Shown in pieces: positions 1 to 11,973 of a DNA stretch of 64,000 nt. This stretch comes from Sipunculus nudus (Eukaryota; Annelida; Sipuncula; Golfingiida; Sipunculidae): the NCBI GenBank assembly GCA_026874595.1, contig CM049307.1:55325870-55389869 (forward strand), given 5' to 3'. Position 1 is the stretch's first letter; every line of letters starts with the position of its first letter. The translations under genes and the position numbers were made by a program. Below the pieces are notes generated by a model. The model did not search any database. It saw only the letters and a program-made list of their open reading frames with translations, and had not been told where the DNA came from.

Positions 1-447
1 CTTTTCGCTTGAAATTTGTTTTGTGTGTGTAACAGCGCCATCTATTGAGAGCTTTGCGCGATGGTTAGAAAAGTGTGTGTGTAAGCCAGGGATGTAAGCC
101 GGTCCTCAATAATATGTTAAAAATGGTTATCAAAGTGTGCTTGAAGTCTGCAAATGAACGTCCTCGCAAGCTGTCCTGGTAAGATATGCGCTAAGTCAAC
201 GCATCGTTTCTTTAAAAAGAGTGTGAGATGATATATGCGTCTTTTACTGGGGTTTTTTTTATCTCAGTAGAACCTCTTCCTCAGTGTAGCGGAACTGCTG
301 GTCCTCGGAAGTGCGTTGTTAAAGCTAGGTCCTCGCAGGTTTGTTTATCCGTGTGTGTGTTTATTCTCAACTCTGATAACCTTCTCACGCCTGCGATTCA
401 CCCCCCCCCCCCCTTCATATCTTTGAAGACGCCACTGAAGGACTTAC

Positions 448-620
448 CCAGTATTACTAGCTGTACAACTCTCGTTGAAGATACATCGGCATGGCGGATA
501 GTAGGGATTGTTTGTGTCCACGAACCGAACTTGCTTACTCCCGAACAACAGCATGTTGTCGCTTGCTGACACTCCCTTGCTTTCCACTTTCATGTATTGT
601 TCACAGCGAACCGCGGATGT
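448..620 (-). CDS. Gene B exon 4
   Basis: 173 nt coding TSAVRCEQYMKVESKGV and NPYYPPCRCIFNESC, one codon shorter than gene A exon 4. The acceptor is GTCCTTACAG and the donor GTAAGTC. It ends with two nucleotides of a codon, so it needs a terminal exon like 11973-11751. Confidence 0.7.
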
Positions 621-663
621 CTGTAAGGACAGATAATGCACGCCTTATCTCTCTGTCTGTCTC

Positions 664-755
<92 letters not shown>

Positions 756-3700
756 CAGGGTTGGGGCCAATTCCATTGAAAAGTTATCATCACAATTACT
801 TCCAAAAATCCCAATAACATTACAATTACAAATTACTTAAATTTCAAAATGTAATGATTAAATTACAATTATTTTTCAAATGTAATTAATTACTCTCAAT
901 TACTTTATACAAAATCTACAGTTCATAGCATGGTTCATGAAAAGTATCACTCATACTAGAAAGGAGAACTTATAGAAATATGTAAAGGGAAAACTACAAA
1001 CACACATGAAGTCTGATGTCACGTATTAAAGTGAACGAGATCTTTACCAAGGATGATCATATATGATGGCATCATATTCCTCAAATTTCTTATGGATAGG
1101 CAAAACTGATTGCCAGTACACATATATGAATATCGTTCTTTTTGCTTGTAGATTAAGGAGTTGTAACTTTTTTAATTAGATTTTTTACATTAAGTAGAGT
1201 ATCTGAAAGCATATGTAGGTAAACCATGTATTTTCTTGAAGTCAACAACTATCACTTTCAAATATCATATGTGTAAAAAATCATTTAAAATTCTTTAACC
1301 ACATATTATCCTTTACTGAACAAAGGTATACTTAACCACATATTATCCTTTACTGAACAAAGGTATTGTTTCCAGACAACATCGGCACTAATAAGATCAC
1401 CTGTTTAAACAATTTTTGGTTCAAACCTCTGATAAACTAAAATCCTTAGCAACTGATACTTTACAATAATCAACATGTAGATCCTAGAGTTTTAACTTAC
1501 AATGTCAATGCCCATTAAAGATATATCGTTAATACTGTAATTTTTAATACAATGTTATTTTCACGACACTCAGCAATGTTTATATTTTATATAAGTATAA
1601 ACATGCTGAATATATAATATATTATAATTTGATGCTGTGAAGTTAATTATAGGAAAAGTGAGTGAAAATTCAGTACATTTACCATGGTTATTTTCTGTAT
1701 GAATGATAAATAGTATACATTGTCCGGAGTCCCCAGGGCATGTCTGTCACAGGAAACAGTGGAGACAGTCAGCTACAGTCAGCCAACTGAGACAGCCTTG
1801 CTATCTTGATAGCAATCTCTATTTACCTCATGGACCACCCACTGGAGGTTATTCTGGTATCAGCCATCCTAGATCATTAGCCTCATTTGTCCCTGTGACT
1901 CTCAAAATGTCAGTAATTTAGCAGATAAACACTGATGTAATCAGATCAGTAGGAGTATGTTACGGCCAAATAATCGTTCATTTTTCTATTAAAACCATTT
2001 AAATTTAACTGAAATTGAAAGCACCTTTTAATTTTCAGCACCACAAGGAAGTTGTGTGCCAAAATTCAGTCCAAATAAGTCCTTCATTCTCAGTTAAAAC
2101 TAAAAATAAAGTGAGAGCCCAAGTGAACAGTTGCAGATATTATGTGAAACTCCATGTTGCCCAGTAACGCCCCCTGGTATTTATAGTTGCACTCGGTCTT
2201 TAAGTGAAAGTGTTAAATGCAGCAAGACCCCTACTAGTCCTAGTGTAGCTCTAGACGTATGTGTGCATTATAGAAGTCTATTACTTCATCTAGATGGCAG
2301 TAGAGGTAGTTGCAAAAAAAAGAATGCCTCAAATGGCCTACTACTTTAGTAGTTCCACTCTTTATTACACACTTATAATCCTTACCCAAGGGTGTCTTGA
2401 TAAACAGTACAGATGAATGAAGATTTTGGTACAGTGCTTTGTCATGAGTTTTGAAAATGATTGAAAAGTAATTGAAATTACATTTATTTTCATGTTTGTA
2501 ATCACACAATTACAACTAGAATACGGGTAGTCGACAAGCGACTACGTGTATCCGCCAAAATCAGAGGACGGATGAAGTAAGGCATGGATTGAGTGGCAAG
2601 GGGATATAGAGTTACATGTGTTACATATTAGAATGGATCTCTGCCACATTAACATGATTGTAGGTGGCGCCACCTGTTATTTGAAACTATCCAAGATATA
2701 TACACAAGCAAAATTTCATGTGGAAAAGTCAAACCACTGCAGAGATATGAGTGATTTTATCCCACAGCAGACAAACAGATGGACGCTGTGCAAAAATGGC
2801 TGCAGGTGGCGCCACCATTATTGTGTATGTTATAAAGCTATCCAAGGGTTACATTTGTGTAAAAAAAATTTCCTGATTGGTTGAATGAGTCCGGAGATAT
2901 AAGCATGGATGTCTACAGCGTGAACGTGAATGTAGGTGGCGCCACCTGTCATAAAATCAAGAAAGCTATGCGGGATGTATAAGCATGCTGAATTTCAGGT
3001 AATTTGGACAAACCACTGCAGAGATATGAGTGATTTTAACCAAAGGCAGACAAACAGATGGACGCTGTGCAAAAATGGCTGCAGGTGGCGCCACCATTAT
3101 TGTATATGTTATAAAGCTATCAAAGGGTTACATTTGTGTAATTTTTTTTCCTGATTGGTCAAACGGTTCCCGAGATATGAGCTTGGATGTCTGCAGCGTT
3201 AACGTGAATGTAGGTGGCGCCACCTGTCTTAAAATCAAGAAAGCTATCTAGGATGTATATGCATGCCGATTTTTAGGTGAATTAGTCAAACCACTGCAGA
3301 GATATGAGTGATTTTGACCCCAGGCAGATGAACAGATGGACACTGTGAAAACATGGTTGCAGGTGGCGCCACCTTTTGTTGTGTATGTTATAAAGCTATC
3401 CCAGGGCTACATTTGTGTAAAAAAAATTTCCGGATCGGTCAAACGGTTTCCGAGATATGTGGGTTTATGTGTGGAAACAGACGCACAAACGGACGCTGGG
3501 CAGAGACGAAAGGTCAGAGGTCAAGGTCACTTGGTTAGGCACCAGTTCACATGTGACCCGATAATTTGTGTAAGTTTCGGAAAAATCTGTCCAGTAGTCT
3601 CAGAGGAGTTTTTCGGAAACGAACGCAGCTTCGGCGGCGGAACCTGGTCAAAAACATAGTATCCGCAAAACTTCGTTTTGGCGGATACAATTACTTCTAA

Positions 3701-6700
3701 TTGAATTTTGCCCAATTACAATTTACATTCAATTACTTGAAAAATTGTAATTAATTACAGGTAATTACAACTTCACATTACAATTAGACCAACCCTGTCT
3801 GTGTCTGTCTGTCTCTCTTTCTCGTGCAGACCTAGACATTTTCGCATATACCTCTTTATGATAAAACTTTATAAAATTGACGTTTTTGTTCTACATAATT
3901 AGTCAAATTTCATTTTGAAATAAAATTTTGCTAATATTGGTTGTAATGATTATGTAACATTACTTGTAACGTTATATTAAGCCTATTTCTCTCTTACCAT
4001 GGCTTTCTATGATTAGAAAGACTACGACCAGCGTACGTTACGTCAGATTTCCTCTGTATCTTGCATACTGGACGAAAGCCGTCTTGTACGTGGTACAGGA
4101 TAGACTGGGTACCATAGAGACGGATTTTCAGTTTGGTTTGTAAGTTGCCTAATGTTAAGATTATTGGCTGTTTACCACGATATCAATTTAACGGGATGGA
4201 TGACCATGGAAGTACATTCCCCCGTATGCCTTGTATGACGACTCAAGTTAGACTTTCCAGCCCAGTATAAGTGCTTACTGAGTCAATCATTCACGGTTCA
4301 CCAGCGCCATAACAGAACTTAACGTGGCCGTAATTGATTGTAATGAAATTGTATACCGTGAATTCGTGATGTTTGCGGCACATTCTTTCCACGGTATTTC
4401 ACGTTAATCTGCGGTACTGCTACGGCATTGCTACGACTAAACTGAGGAATTCTTGAAGTATTTTTTGGTGGAGGTGTCAAAGGTCGGTCTGTTAAATTTT
4501 AAGCAATTTTCCCAAGGGGCCTTCTGTATTTTATTTCTAATAATTTAAGGTAATGCAAGTTTTGCATAATTATAAGGTAAACTCATATTTTGCTGAAACT
4601 TTATTATTATATAAGGTAGATTATTTCCTGTATATATTTCTTGTACAGTATCTTGAAGAAATACATCATTAAACCATCAAATTTTATCGGACAGAATTAT
4701 GAAGATTGCCAAACATGTTTAATTAATCTAATTTGCAAATTAATATGCATTAAAGAAATAACGATACAACACGACTTCATGAATTTCAAGTATATCTGAG
4801 ATTCATTCAATGTAGCCTATGCGTGGATAAAAGGAAGAAAGAGTATGACACCCAAAATCATGAAGTTCACTCCAGGGTGCACATCAATTATCCAGTGTTG
4901 TAATCGAGTCCATACTATCCGAGTCCGAGTGCAAGTCCGTGTCCAGGCCACTCGAGTCCAATTCCAAGTAAGAGTCTTTGTGCTTCGACACCAAGTCCAC
5001 CTTCTTGGAGTCCAAGTAATTTGGAACACGAGTCCAAGTCCTTGTCCGAGTCCAGAACAATTTTATTGTAAGCATCTTAAAATTCAAATTGAGATCATCA
5101 TGCGCATTTTAAGTAAGGTTATACAAGGTTTTTAATTTATTATTGAATTGTATTTAACTTCCAATGCAAAGATTGAGTTTGGTGCATAGTATAACCTTGT
5201 TTTTTAACATTCTGTCATTGTCTCGCGCAAGTAAGTCTTTATGGTGGAATTTCTAATGTTAATGTCAGGCCTTAAAAGACAAGAGTTTTTTTCTGCTGGA
5301 CTCGACACGGACTCGTCCTGATTTCTAGAGTCCTTCACTGTGAGTCCGAGTCCAAGTCCAAGTCGAGGACCCACGAGTCCCATTCCCTGAAAAAAAATTT
5401 ACTCCGGACTCAATCCCTGCATCAATTTATTTATGTGAAAATGTCAAAGAGACCATGGAGTACGCATGACCACCCAAAAATATTCACATTACAAGGTGTC
5501 CCATGACAAGAGCCACGTGCTACCAAGTTTTCCTATGTATTCAAGAACATGGTGGACAATAGAAAAAGGGTGTACAGGCCCTAAAGGCTTGGACATGGAC
5601 ATTTAAAAGGCTATAACGAATCATCAGTGAACCAACACACATGGCGAAACAAAGTCAAATATCTCACCAGTATCGTCAGATATCCCTGTATCGATACGCT
5701 GACGATATAAAATAATCCAACTAAAAAAACTAAGTCTGGCATTTGATAAAATTTAGGGACCCGGGGTGTTTAGGTCGAGAAACGTCATTGGCCAGAAATC
5801 AATCGGCATCTGATTCGCTAAACTTGAAAAGTAATTTTACTGCAGAATCGGAGAGGAACAAATCTGAATTATAAGACTAATACAGTGAAACCTCTCAGAG
5901 GCGGACAGTCACGGGACCGGACGATTTGTCCGTTATAGCGGGGTTTTCCACCCCAGAGGGGGTGGGCCCAGGAACTCCGGTTAAGATTAAGTATGGGACT
6001 AAAACAACCACGAAAGCCGGTATTTTTTATCTAATATTTGATCTTACATATATGATATATATGTGAATAAATTTTATTGCAACCGGGTGTTGTGTTTTAT
6101 TTTTTAATCTTAACAGGAGTCTGTTATTATTATCTGGAACATTATCGTCATTGCTTGTGGGAAATTAATATTCTAACATTGATCGACATCGACTGGACTT
6201 ACTTGTGGGCGTCTCAACGTATTTCTGCACTAGGTCCGAACATTTCTTAATTACTCACTCTTTCCTTGATATTAAAAGAATCGCTTATGAAATAAATTAA
6301 TTTCTGACATCTCGTTCAAGTTCTACGTGATCTTAAGCAAACGTGATAAATAAATATATGATATCATATGCGCCTTATTATAGGTAGATGGGACTCGTTT
6401 CCGTGATGCAAAGGTTACAGGATCGGGGATTGGCTCCCGGCCCCGACAAGAGGTCATGACCCGTGACAGTAATGGTCTGGGTGCGTTATTGTGAGTTAAT
6501 CATTTTGAGCAATGACTGACCGCATAAGTCGCGATACAGGTACATTATAAACGTCTTTGATCTATAGCCCAGCTGAGCCCCCGTCCAGGCGAGAGGTCAT
6601 GACCCGTGACTTTTATCGTCCGGATGTGTTACAGGTACGTCATTATCCTCGCTCCTGGGCCTATCTTAGAAAATGTGGCCCGAATTCAGAATGAATATGT

Positions 6701-9700
6701 AGCTTCTCTGAAAGCTCGGATCTAGAGAAAATCCGTGAAATCTGTCATTTTGTGGGCACTGCTATGGATAAAAGGGAAATACCTTTAAATGATCCAACTG
6801 AAAAATAAGGTAAATTGAGTAAAACTAGCCCAGGTCTTACAGTCTGAGCGACATATGCCTAAATAATAAGAACATTTAAGTGATATGAGGCGGAAACAGA
6901 CCATATTTGCAATTTCAAAGTATTTCTGCCGACATCGATCGGGGTGGCCGCTTGGGTGTCCGTTAGCCGGGGTGATTTAAGCCATTGGGCGGACAAGAAG
7001 TGTCCGTTGCCCTGATTAGCGGGTTGTCCGCTCCAAAAGTCGGTCCAAATACTGTCCGTTAGGCGGGGTGTCCATTCCAGAGGGGTGTCCGCAGCCCGGG
7101 GTTTCACTGTAGTAATTAATCTCATTGTATTGTGCATAGAATCGTGAGAAAAATCTCGCGATTCATAACGTATTGTTATATACTGCATTGTAACAGCTCT
7201 GATGGATCAAGTAACTGACTGATATTGCCCTAAAAATTTGGCCACTCGAGTTATTGAGCGAATTGATATATTGGCAAATATGTTGCAGTATCCAACAATA
7301 CACACGTACTTGGTATATTTAGATTTCCCACGTTGTATGATAGACGATTTCATGAGCCCGCGCAGTGCGCGTTATGGTCGTATGTCGTGTTCGGGCCCAA
7401 TAAGCTAGCATGGTAGGTGTTGTCTGGAGAAACTCGATACGCACCAGAGATTATCAGATATACCTCACCATGAAAGATTAATTTTTTTTTACATTTTAAC
7501 TCGTAATAAAAATATATATAAAAAATAATCCTTTCATTGTCTCTAATAAATAATATAACACTCAGTTTTCGTGGATCCCGACAGATGTCGCTGGTGTGGA
7601 GGAAAAGGTCTATTAAACACACGTTAATGGCCTCGCAGTAATGGCATACCGTACACAACTGTTACCGTTTGTAGCGTCTTAAAATGTATTTCACATTGGT
7701 ACTCTTACTCATAAGCACAGTAATACACACCAAGGTATCTGAATCCTGCAAAATAAAAGTAGAATATGCTTAAAGATATCATGTGATATGAACTATAGAC
7801 TGTTCTGACCTTCAAGGCTGTCAGCTGCGTCCCAGTGACGCCATATTTCGGGTGGGCTTGATAGGAACCCATAGCTTCATATCCGGTTACGTGACGGCGG
7901 TTCTCAATGTTGTGATGTACAACGGTAACAGCCTCAGACGAGCTCGACATCTCACACTGTATGTATGCTGGGGAGACTGTGTAAGGAACAAAGTTATATG
8001 TGAATCACTTTATTTTTATTCAAAGAGTGTAGTATTTGTTAGAAGTCCAATTATTTATTTATTTTATTATTTTATTACTTTAATTGTTATTTTATTTGTT
8101 ATATTATTTTACTCAATTTTATTTTATTTTTTATTTTATTTATTTATGTATTCAATATTATTATTATTATTGTTTATTATTGTTATTATTATTATTTTTT
8201 TTGTTTATCATCATTATTACTATTTTTAGCTCGTTACTTATTATTATTCGTTATTATTGTTTATTGTATCCGCCAAAACGAAGTTTTGCGGATACTATGT
8301 TTTTGACCGGTTCCGCCGCCGCCGCCGCCGAAGCCGCGTTCGTTTCCGGAGAACTCCTCTGAGACTACTGGACAGATTTTTCCGAAACTTACACAAATTA
8401 TCGGGTCACATGTGAACTGGTGCCTAACCAAGTGACCTTGACCTCTGACCTTTCGTCTCTGCCCAACGTCCGTTTGTGCGTCTGTTTCCACATATAAACC
8501 CATATATCTCGGGAACCGTTTGACCGATCCGGAAAAAATCTTTACACAAATGTAGCCCTGGGATAGCTTTATAACATACACAACAAAAGGTGGCGCCACC
8601 TGCAACCATGTTTGCACAGTGTCCATCTGTTCATCTGTCTGGGGTTAAAATCACTCATATCTCTGCCGTGGTTTGACTAATTCACCTAAAATTCGGCATG
8701 CATATACGTCCTAGGTAGCTTTCTCGATTTTATGACAGGTGGCGCCACCTATATTCACTTTAACGCTCCACACATAAACCCATATATCTTGGGAACCGTT
8801 TGACCGATCCGGAAAAAATTTTTACACAAATGTAGCCCTGGGATAGCTTTATAACATACACAACAAAAGGTGGCGCCACCTGCAACCATGTTTGCACAGT
8901 GTCCATCTGTTCATCTGCCTGGGGTTAAAATCACTCATATCTCTGCCGTGGTTTGACTAATTCACCTAAAATTCGGCATGCATATACATCCTAGATAGCT
9001 TTCTCGATTTTATGACAGGTGGCGCCATCTACATTCACGTTAACGCTCCACACATTAAACCCATATATCTTAGAAACCGTTTGACCAATCCGGAAAAATT
9101 ATTTACACAAATGTTGCCCTAGGATAGCTTTATAACATACACAACAAAAGGTGGCGCCACCTGCAACCATGTTTGCACAGTGTCCATCTGTTCATCTGCC
9201 TGGGGTTAAAATCACTCATATCTCCCATGGTTTGACTAATTCACCTAAAATTTGGCATGCATATACATCCTAGATAGCTTTCTCGATTTTATGACAGGTG
9301 GCACCACCTACATTCACGTTAACGCTGCAGACATCCAAGCTCATATCTCGGGAACCGTTTGACAAATCAGGGAAAAAAATTTACACAAATGTAGCCCTTG
9401 GATAGCTTTATAACATGAACAAAAATGGTGGCGCCACCTGCAGCCATTTTTGCACAGCGTCCATCTGTTTGTCTGCTGTGGGATAAAATCACTCATATTT
9501 CTGCAGTGGTTTGACTGCCCACATGAAATTTTGCATGTGTATATATCTTGGATAGTTTCTCGTTCAAATAACAGACGGCGCCACCTACAATCATGTTTAT
9601 GTGGCAGAGATCCATTCAAATATTTAAACATGTAACTCTATATCCCCTTGCCACTCAATCCATGCCTCACTTCACCCGTCCTCTGATTTTGGCGGATCAC

Positions 9701-10118
9701 GTGGTCGCTTTTCGACTACCCGTATTCTAGTTATTATTATTATTATTGTTACTGTTACGACTACTAACACATCTAATTATTATTGTTTTTATTACTATTA
9801 TTATTATTATTTATAGTTCTACCTATTATTTTTAGTTTTTCAAATGTTTTAATGGTCAAGCTCCATCCTGTTTAACCATCTTTGATTAAACAGCGACCCA
9901 CACTGTCTAACAAAGAGCATTTACCTTTACCTAAACCAAAGTCCAATCATTTCAAATATTCATAAGCCTATTCAGGAACGTTCGAATTGAACAAACTGCC
10001 TGTATAGATATCCGAGCTCTCACGTCACTTTCTGTAGTTAAGAGGGAGTTAAAACATTTTCTATGTCTTGATACCGGGTAATTAGGACAAATACTGTAAA
10101 TTACAAGTATTTTTCTTG

Positions 10119-10170
<52 letters not shown>

Positions 10171-11612
10171 CTATGTCTTGATACCGGGTAATTAGGACAA
10201 ATACTGTAAATTACAAGTATTTTTCTTGTTTTAATATATATATATATATTTATATATATATATATATTATTGTATGATTTATAAACGTGGTTATCGAGTG
10301 ATTTGTGATATACGTTTCGCATATGATTTTTTTAACATTTTTAGATAAATCTGTGTATAGTATCATGTAGGACTTCTTTTTTTATATTTCATTGAGATGT
10401 CTTATTTTACACCTTTAGTCGTTATCACTAGTCACTGTCTATTCATAAAATCTATAAACCACTTTTTATTATAATCAATGTGGAATTTTCACATGACCCC
10501 ACTTAAAAACAGCTTCGCCTTGAACGGGCTTCCCTCGTATAATGCATTTGTGATATATAAATCAATAATAAATAATAAATATGCTATATAAAAAGAACAT
10601 ATGCGGGAATTTCACCCACTTCTGGTTGAAAGAGGATGCCAACACCTGGCTGTGTTAGAAACGTAGGCCACAAATTACACACATTATAACCCACCTTTTT
10701 CTCACACCAAAATTGCGTGCTAACTTTGAGCTCTTGAAGTGAATGTTTGCAAACAGTCAGCAGGTCTTTGAAATTCAAAGTTGGTGAACAGCGGTTAAAG
10801 TAGCCAACTGTTTAGAAAACCCAAGCTACAATTAAAAATCTGCATTCTAAGGAACGCAAGCCTTCACCTTGTTGGAACAGAGGCCCCTTTTGTGGGATGC
10901 TCACAAAACCGTGTTTGCATTAACATTTTGGCCCCATTTCCCCAAATTTATTCGTGTCAAAGTGACCTTACATTTAAGATAACGTTCATGAATCCGGATC
11001 ATATGCCGGACTAACACTATAATTTATTATGTTCCTCATTGGCACATTCCAGAAATGGCCTGAAATTTTCATGAGAATCCGTTCATGATCGCGTCATTTT
11101 TGGTTGTGCACAAACACAGACACACTAAACACACACAGGAACGCTTATCATCAAGGAGGCAACCACAGACCAGGGTGGTAAGCGAATTAACCCTGCCCCT
11201 TAGCCATGTTTTATGATTGAAAGCTGACGGGCTCTGTGTAAGTATGTTCTTTTCGTCACTATTGGGCTCTCAAAAACAAGGAAAATGGATACAGTCCCTC
11301 TAAAATTAGGTATACGTGCTCACCTCCAAGACCTTCAGGGTCGACGATGTACTCCGTATTCGTCTGTAATATCCCCGCCACCGCCAAGTCACCACAATGC
11401 TTATGGCTATCTAGAAAACAGATATATCGGTACCATACAAGGTAAGGTATATAAAGGCAATTATCTATCTTTTGGTTTAAAAAAAGACTGCATATAATCA
11501 ACGTATACAATAGAAGTATTGGTTTACAATAACCTGTAAAGCAGGCGCTGTGTGCTCGATATACAGAGTTCCGCCCACCCCAGAATAGCGGTACGTATAT
11601 AAACAAGTTCAT
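448..11612 (-). CDS. Gene B: tandem paralogue of gene A, 3' end outside window
   Basis: Visible exons are 11410-11324, 7976-7810 and 620-448, plus a probable first exon 11612-11534. Phases agree with gene A at every junction, and exon 3 has the same 167-nt length. Residues include HCGDLAVAGILQ, CEMSSSSEAVTVVHHN, VTGTQLTALK, VRCEQYMKVESKGV and PPCRCIFNESC. The last exon (CAGF...GPLRC in gene A) is not found in bases 1-447 and should lie beyond the left edge. Start of gene B is only about 140 bp from the stop of gene A, so this is a compact head-to-tail pair. Its first two introns total about 10.7 kb and are filled with transposable elements. Role inferred: secreted binding or immune-type protein; unproven. 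Confidence 0.65.
650..753. repeat. (TCTG)n then (TC)n microsatellite
   Basis: Roughly 100 bp of TCTG and TC repeats in intron 4 of gene B. A hAT-like element is inserted at its right edge; more TCTG units resume at 3798 on the far side. Confidence 0.95.
1295..1366. repeat. 37-bp tandem duplication
   Basis: The stretch beginning TTAACCACATATTATCC is present twice in a row with a 37-bp period and almost no differences. It lies inside the hAT-like element and is probably recent replication slippage. Confidence 0.85.
2514..3686 (+). mobile_element. GGTGGCGCCACC element, copy 1
   Basis: Flanked on both sides by ACAATTAC (2506-2513 and 3687-3694), a probable target duplication. It begins CTAGAATACGGGTAGTCG and ends in a hairpin-prone ATCCGCAAAACTTCG/TTTTGGCGGAT. 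Near the left end ATCCGCCAAAAT is inverted relative to the right end. The middle is a tandem array with a period near 279 bp (GGTGGCGCCACC at 2805, 3084, 3362, with further palindromes between). No transposase. Short frames across it are repeat translations, not genes. Class unassigned; a MITE or a Helentron-like element with central repeats would fit. Confidence 0.7.
4885..5400. repeat. GAGTCC/AAGTCC word-repeat region
   Basis: Two blocks (about 4905-5060 and 5290-5390) are built from loosely repeated GAGTCC, AAGTCC and close variants, with plain AT-rich sequence between. They produce overlapping Thr/Arg or Asp/Ser-rich frames on both strands with no codon structure. Likely the two ends of a degenerate repeat element in intron 3 of gene B. 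Confidence 0.6.
5883..7109. mobile_element. TA-flanked MITE, Tc1/pogo-like
   Basis: The left end is CAGTGAAACCTCTCAGAGG and the right end GGGGTTTCACTG, giving a 10-bp perfect terminal repeat (CAGTGAAACC). TA lies directly outside both ends (5881-5882 and 7110-7111). TA target duplication and CAGTgAAACC termini are typical of pogo/Tigger-like Tc1-mariner elements. Subterminal parts are rich in 'gcggggtgtccg' words and pair with each other. No transposase frame. Confidence 0.7.
7810..7976 (-). CDS. Gene B exon 3
   Basis: 167 nt with acceptor CCTTACACAG and donor GTCAGA. It codes SEAVTVVHHNIENRRHVTG and KYGVTGTQLTALK, clearly paralogous to 15649-15815. A second acceptor 9 nt further in would also keep frame; the one chosen matches gene A in length. 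Confidence 0.7.
8040..8267. repeat. ATT-rich low-complexity tract
   Basis: T-rich TTATT/TTA repeats run up to the edge of the GGTGGCGCCACC element. Similar TTATTATT sequence resumes at 9733, so the element inserted into a simple-repeat tract in intron 2 of gene B. Confidence 0.8.
8268..9732 (-). mobile_element. GGTGGCGCCACC element, copy 2 (inverted)
   Basis: Same family as 2514-3686 in opposite orientation. It starts ATCCGCCAAAACGAAG and ends CTACCCGTATTCTAG. GGTGGCGCCACC occurs at 8589, 8869, 9150 and 9427, a period of 277-281 bp, so this copy has one more internal monomer. Near the left end CCAAGTGACCTTGACCTCTG carries the TGACC words common to other repeats here. No coding potential. Confidence 0.7.
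9836..10085 (+). pseudogene. Relic of a non-LTR retrotransposon reverse transcriptase C-terminus
   Basis: In one frame the plus strand reads FKCFNGQAPSCLTIF, then after stops LFRNVRIEQTACIDIRALTS and LSVVKRELKHFL. The order 'K.fng.aP.yL ... R ... iR ... SlsvfK+.LK.fL' is the end of many non-LTR reverse transcriptases. Several stops make it dead. Identification is by pattern only. Confidence 0.45.
10050..10272. repeat. Tandem duplication ending in (TA)n
   Basis: A unit of about 110 bp beginning near AAAACATTT(T)CTATGTC and ending in a TA run occurs twice (first about 10051-10161, second about 10162-10272). The unit includes the end of the retrotransposon relic. Confidence 0.8.
11324..11410 (-). 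CDS. Gene B exon 2
   Basis: 87 nt coding HKHCGDLAVAGILQ and EYIVDPEGLG, aligned with gene A exon 2 but three codons shorter. The acceptor is TGTTTTCTAG and the donor GTGAGC. Same phase as the gene A exon. Confidence 0.65.
11534..11612 (-). CDS. Gene B exon 1, tentative
   Basis: An ATG at 11612 opens 26 codons plus one nucleotide before CAG|GTTATT, exactly the length and phase of gene A exon 1. The residues start MNLFIYVPLFW, hydrophobic but a weaker signal peptide than gene A. The GTTATT donor is weak. The assignment rests on phase, length and position. Confidence 0.4.
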
Positions 11613-11669
11613 ACATCCATCACAACGGCGTTATAAGATTTTTTTATAATAGGAATTACCTGGAATTCA

Positions 11670-11677
11670 TTTATATA
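11670..11677 (-). promoter_or_regulatory. Possible TATA box of gene B
   Basis: TATATAAA on the minus strand lies 58 nt before the proposed gene B ATG, in the 138-bp gap between gene A's stop and gene B's start. Placement fits a core promoter. AT-rich surroundings make a chance match possible. Confidence 0.35.
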
Positions 11678-11750
11678 TCAGCAGAGTAAGTCAGAAATCG
11701 TATAGTTTTTTTTAAAAAGGAATGTGAATAGCTTGGTTTAAGTTTTACCG

Positions 11751-11973
11751 TTAAACTGTTAAAATATTACAGATAACGTAGCAACAAAAAGATTTACTCT
11801 TGATGACGGGCACCCGGTGGTAACAACGTAGTGGCCCCAGGGTAACATACATCTCCTCAATAGAATGGCCAGTATCCCCTACTGCAATGGTCTTAACGGG
11901 CAAAGGCATGGCGTCCGAATCGTAGAGGTAACCTTCACTTGTACCCCACTGTGTAGTGTCAAAACCAGCACAT
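11751..11973 (-). CDS. Gene A exon 5, terminal
   Basis: Acceptor ATATTTCAG. The exon completes codon GG|A and then reads CAGFDTTQWGTSEGYL, PVKTIAVGDTG and YVTLGPLRC before a short tail and TAA at 11751-11753. 'GDT' and 'GPLRC' are the closing landmarks of the Caspr fibrinogen-like region. No canonical AATAAA is visible in the 110 nt that follow. Confidence 0.7.

Larger units (their letters stand above)
756..3797. mobile_element. Non-autonomous hAT-like element with a nested insertion
   Basis: The left end reads CAGGGTTGGGGCCAATT and the right end, in reverse, CAGGGTTGGTCTAATTG. Both are followed inward by runs of 'aattac/gtaatt' that can pair. Flanks are TCTCTGTC (748-755) and TCTGTGTC (3798-3805), 7 of 8 identical, as expected of the 8-bp target duplication of hAT transposons. 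No transposase frame is visible. A separate element occupies 2514-3686 inside it. The rest of the interior is AT-rich and includes a 37-bp tandem duplication at 1295-1366. Confidence 0.7.

Noticed and set aside
491-820. Open frames through the TC/TCTG repeat on both strands
   Set aside because: They translate a microsatellite (Leu-Ser or Glu-Arg runs). Only the minus-strand exon at 448-620 is supported.
2618-3715. Five or six short ORFs with LCKNGCRWRHH and GGATF peptides
   Set aside because: They are translations of the tandem GGTGGCGCCACC monomers, found in several frames and in the inverted copy at 8.3-9.7 kb. No gene structure.
4817-5135. Thr/Arg/Trp-rich ORFs on both strands
   Set aside because: Produced by the GAGTCC word repeat. 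Overlapping frames all stay open because the repeat lacks stops.
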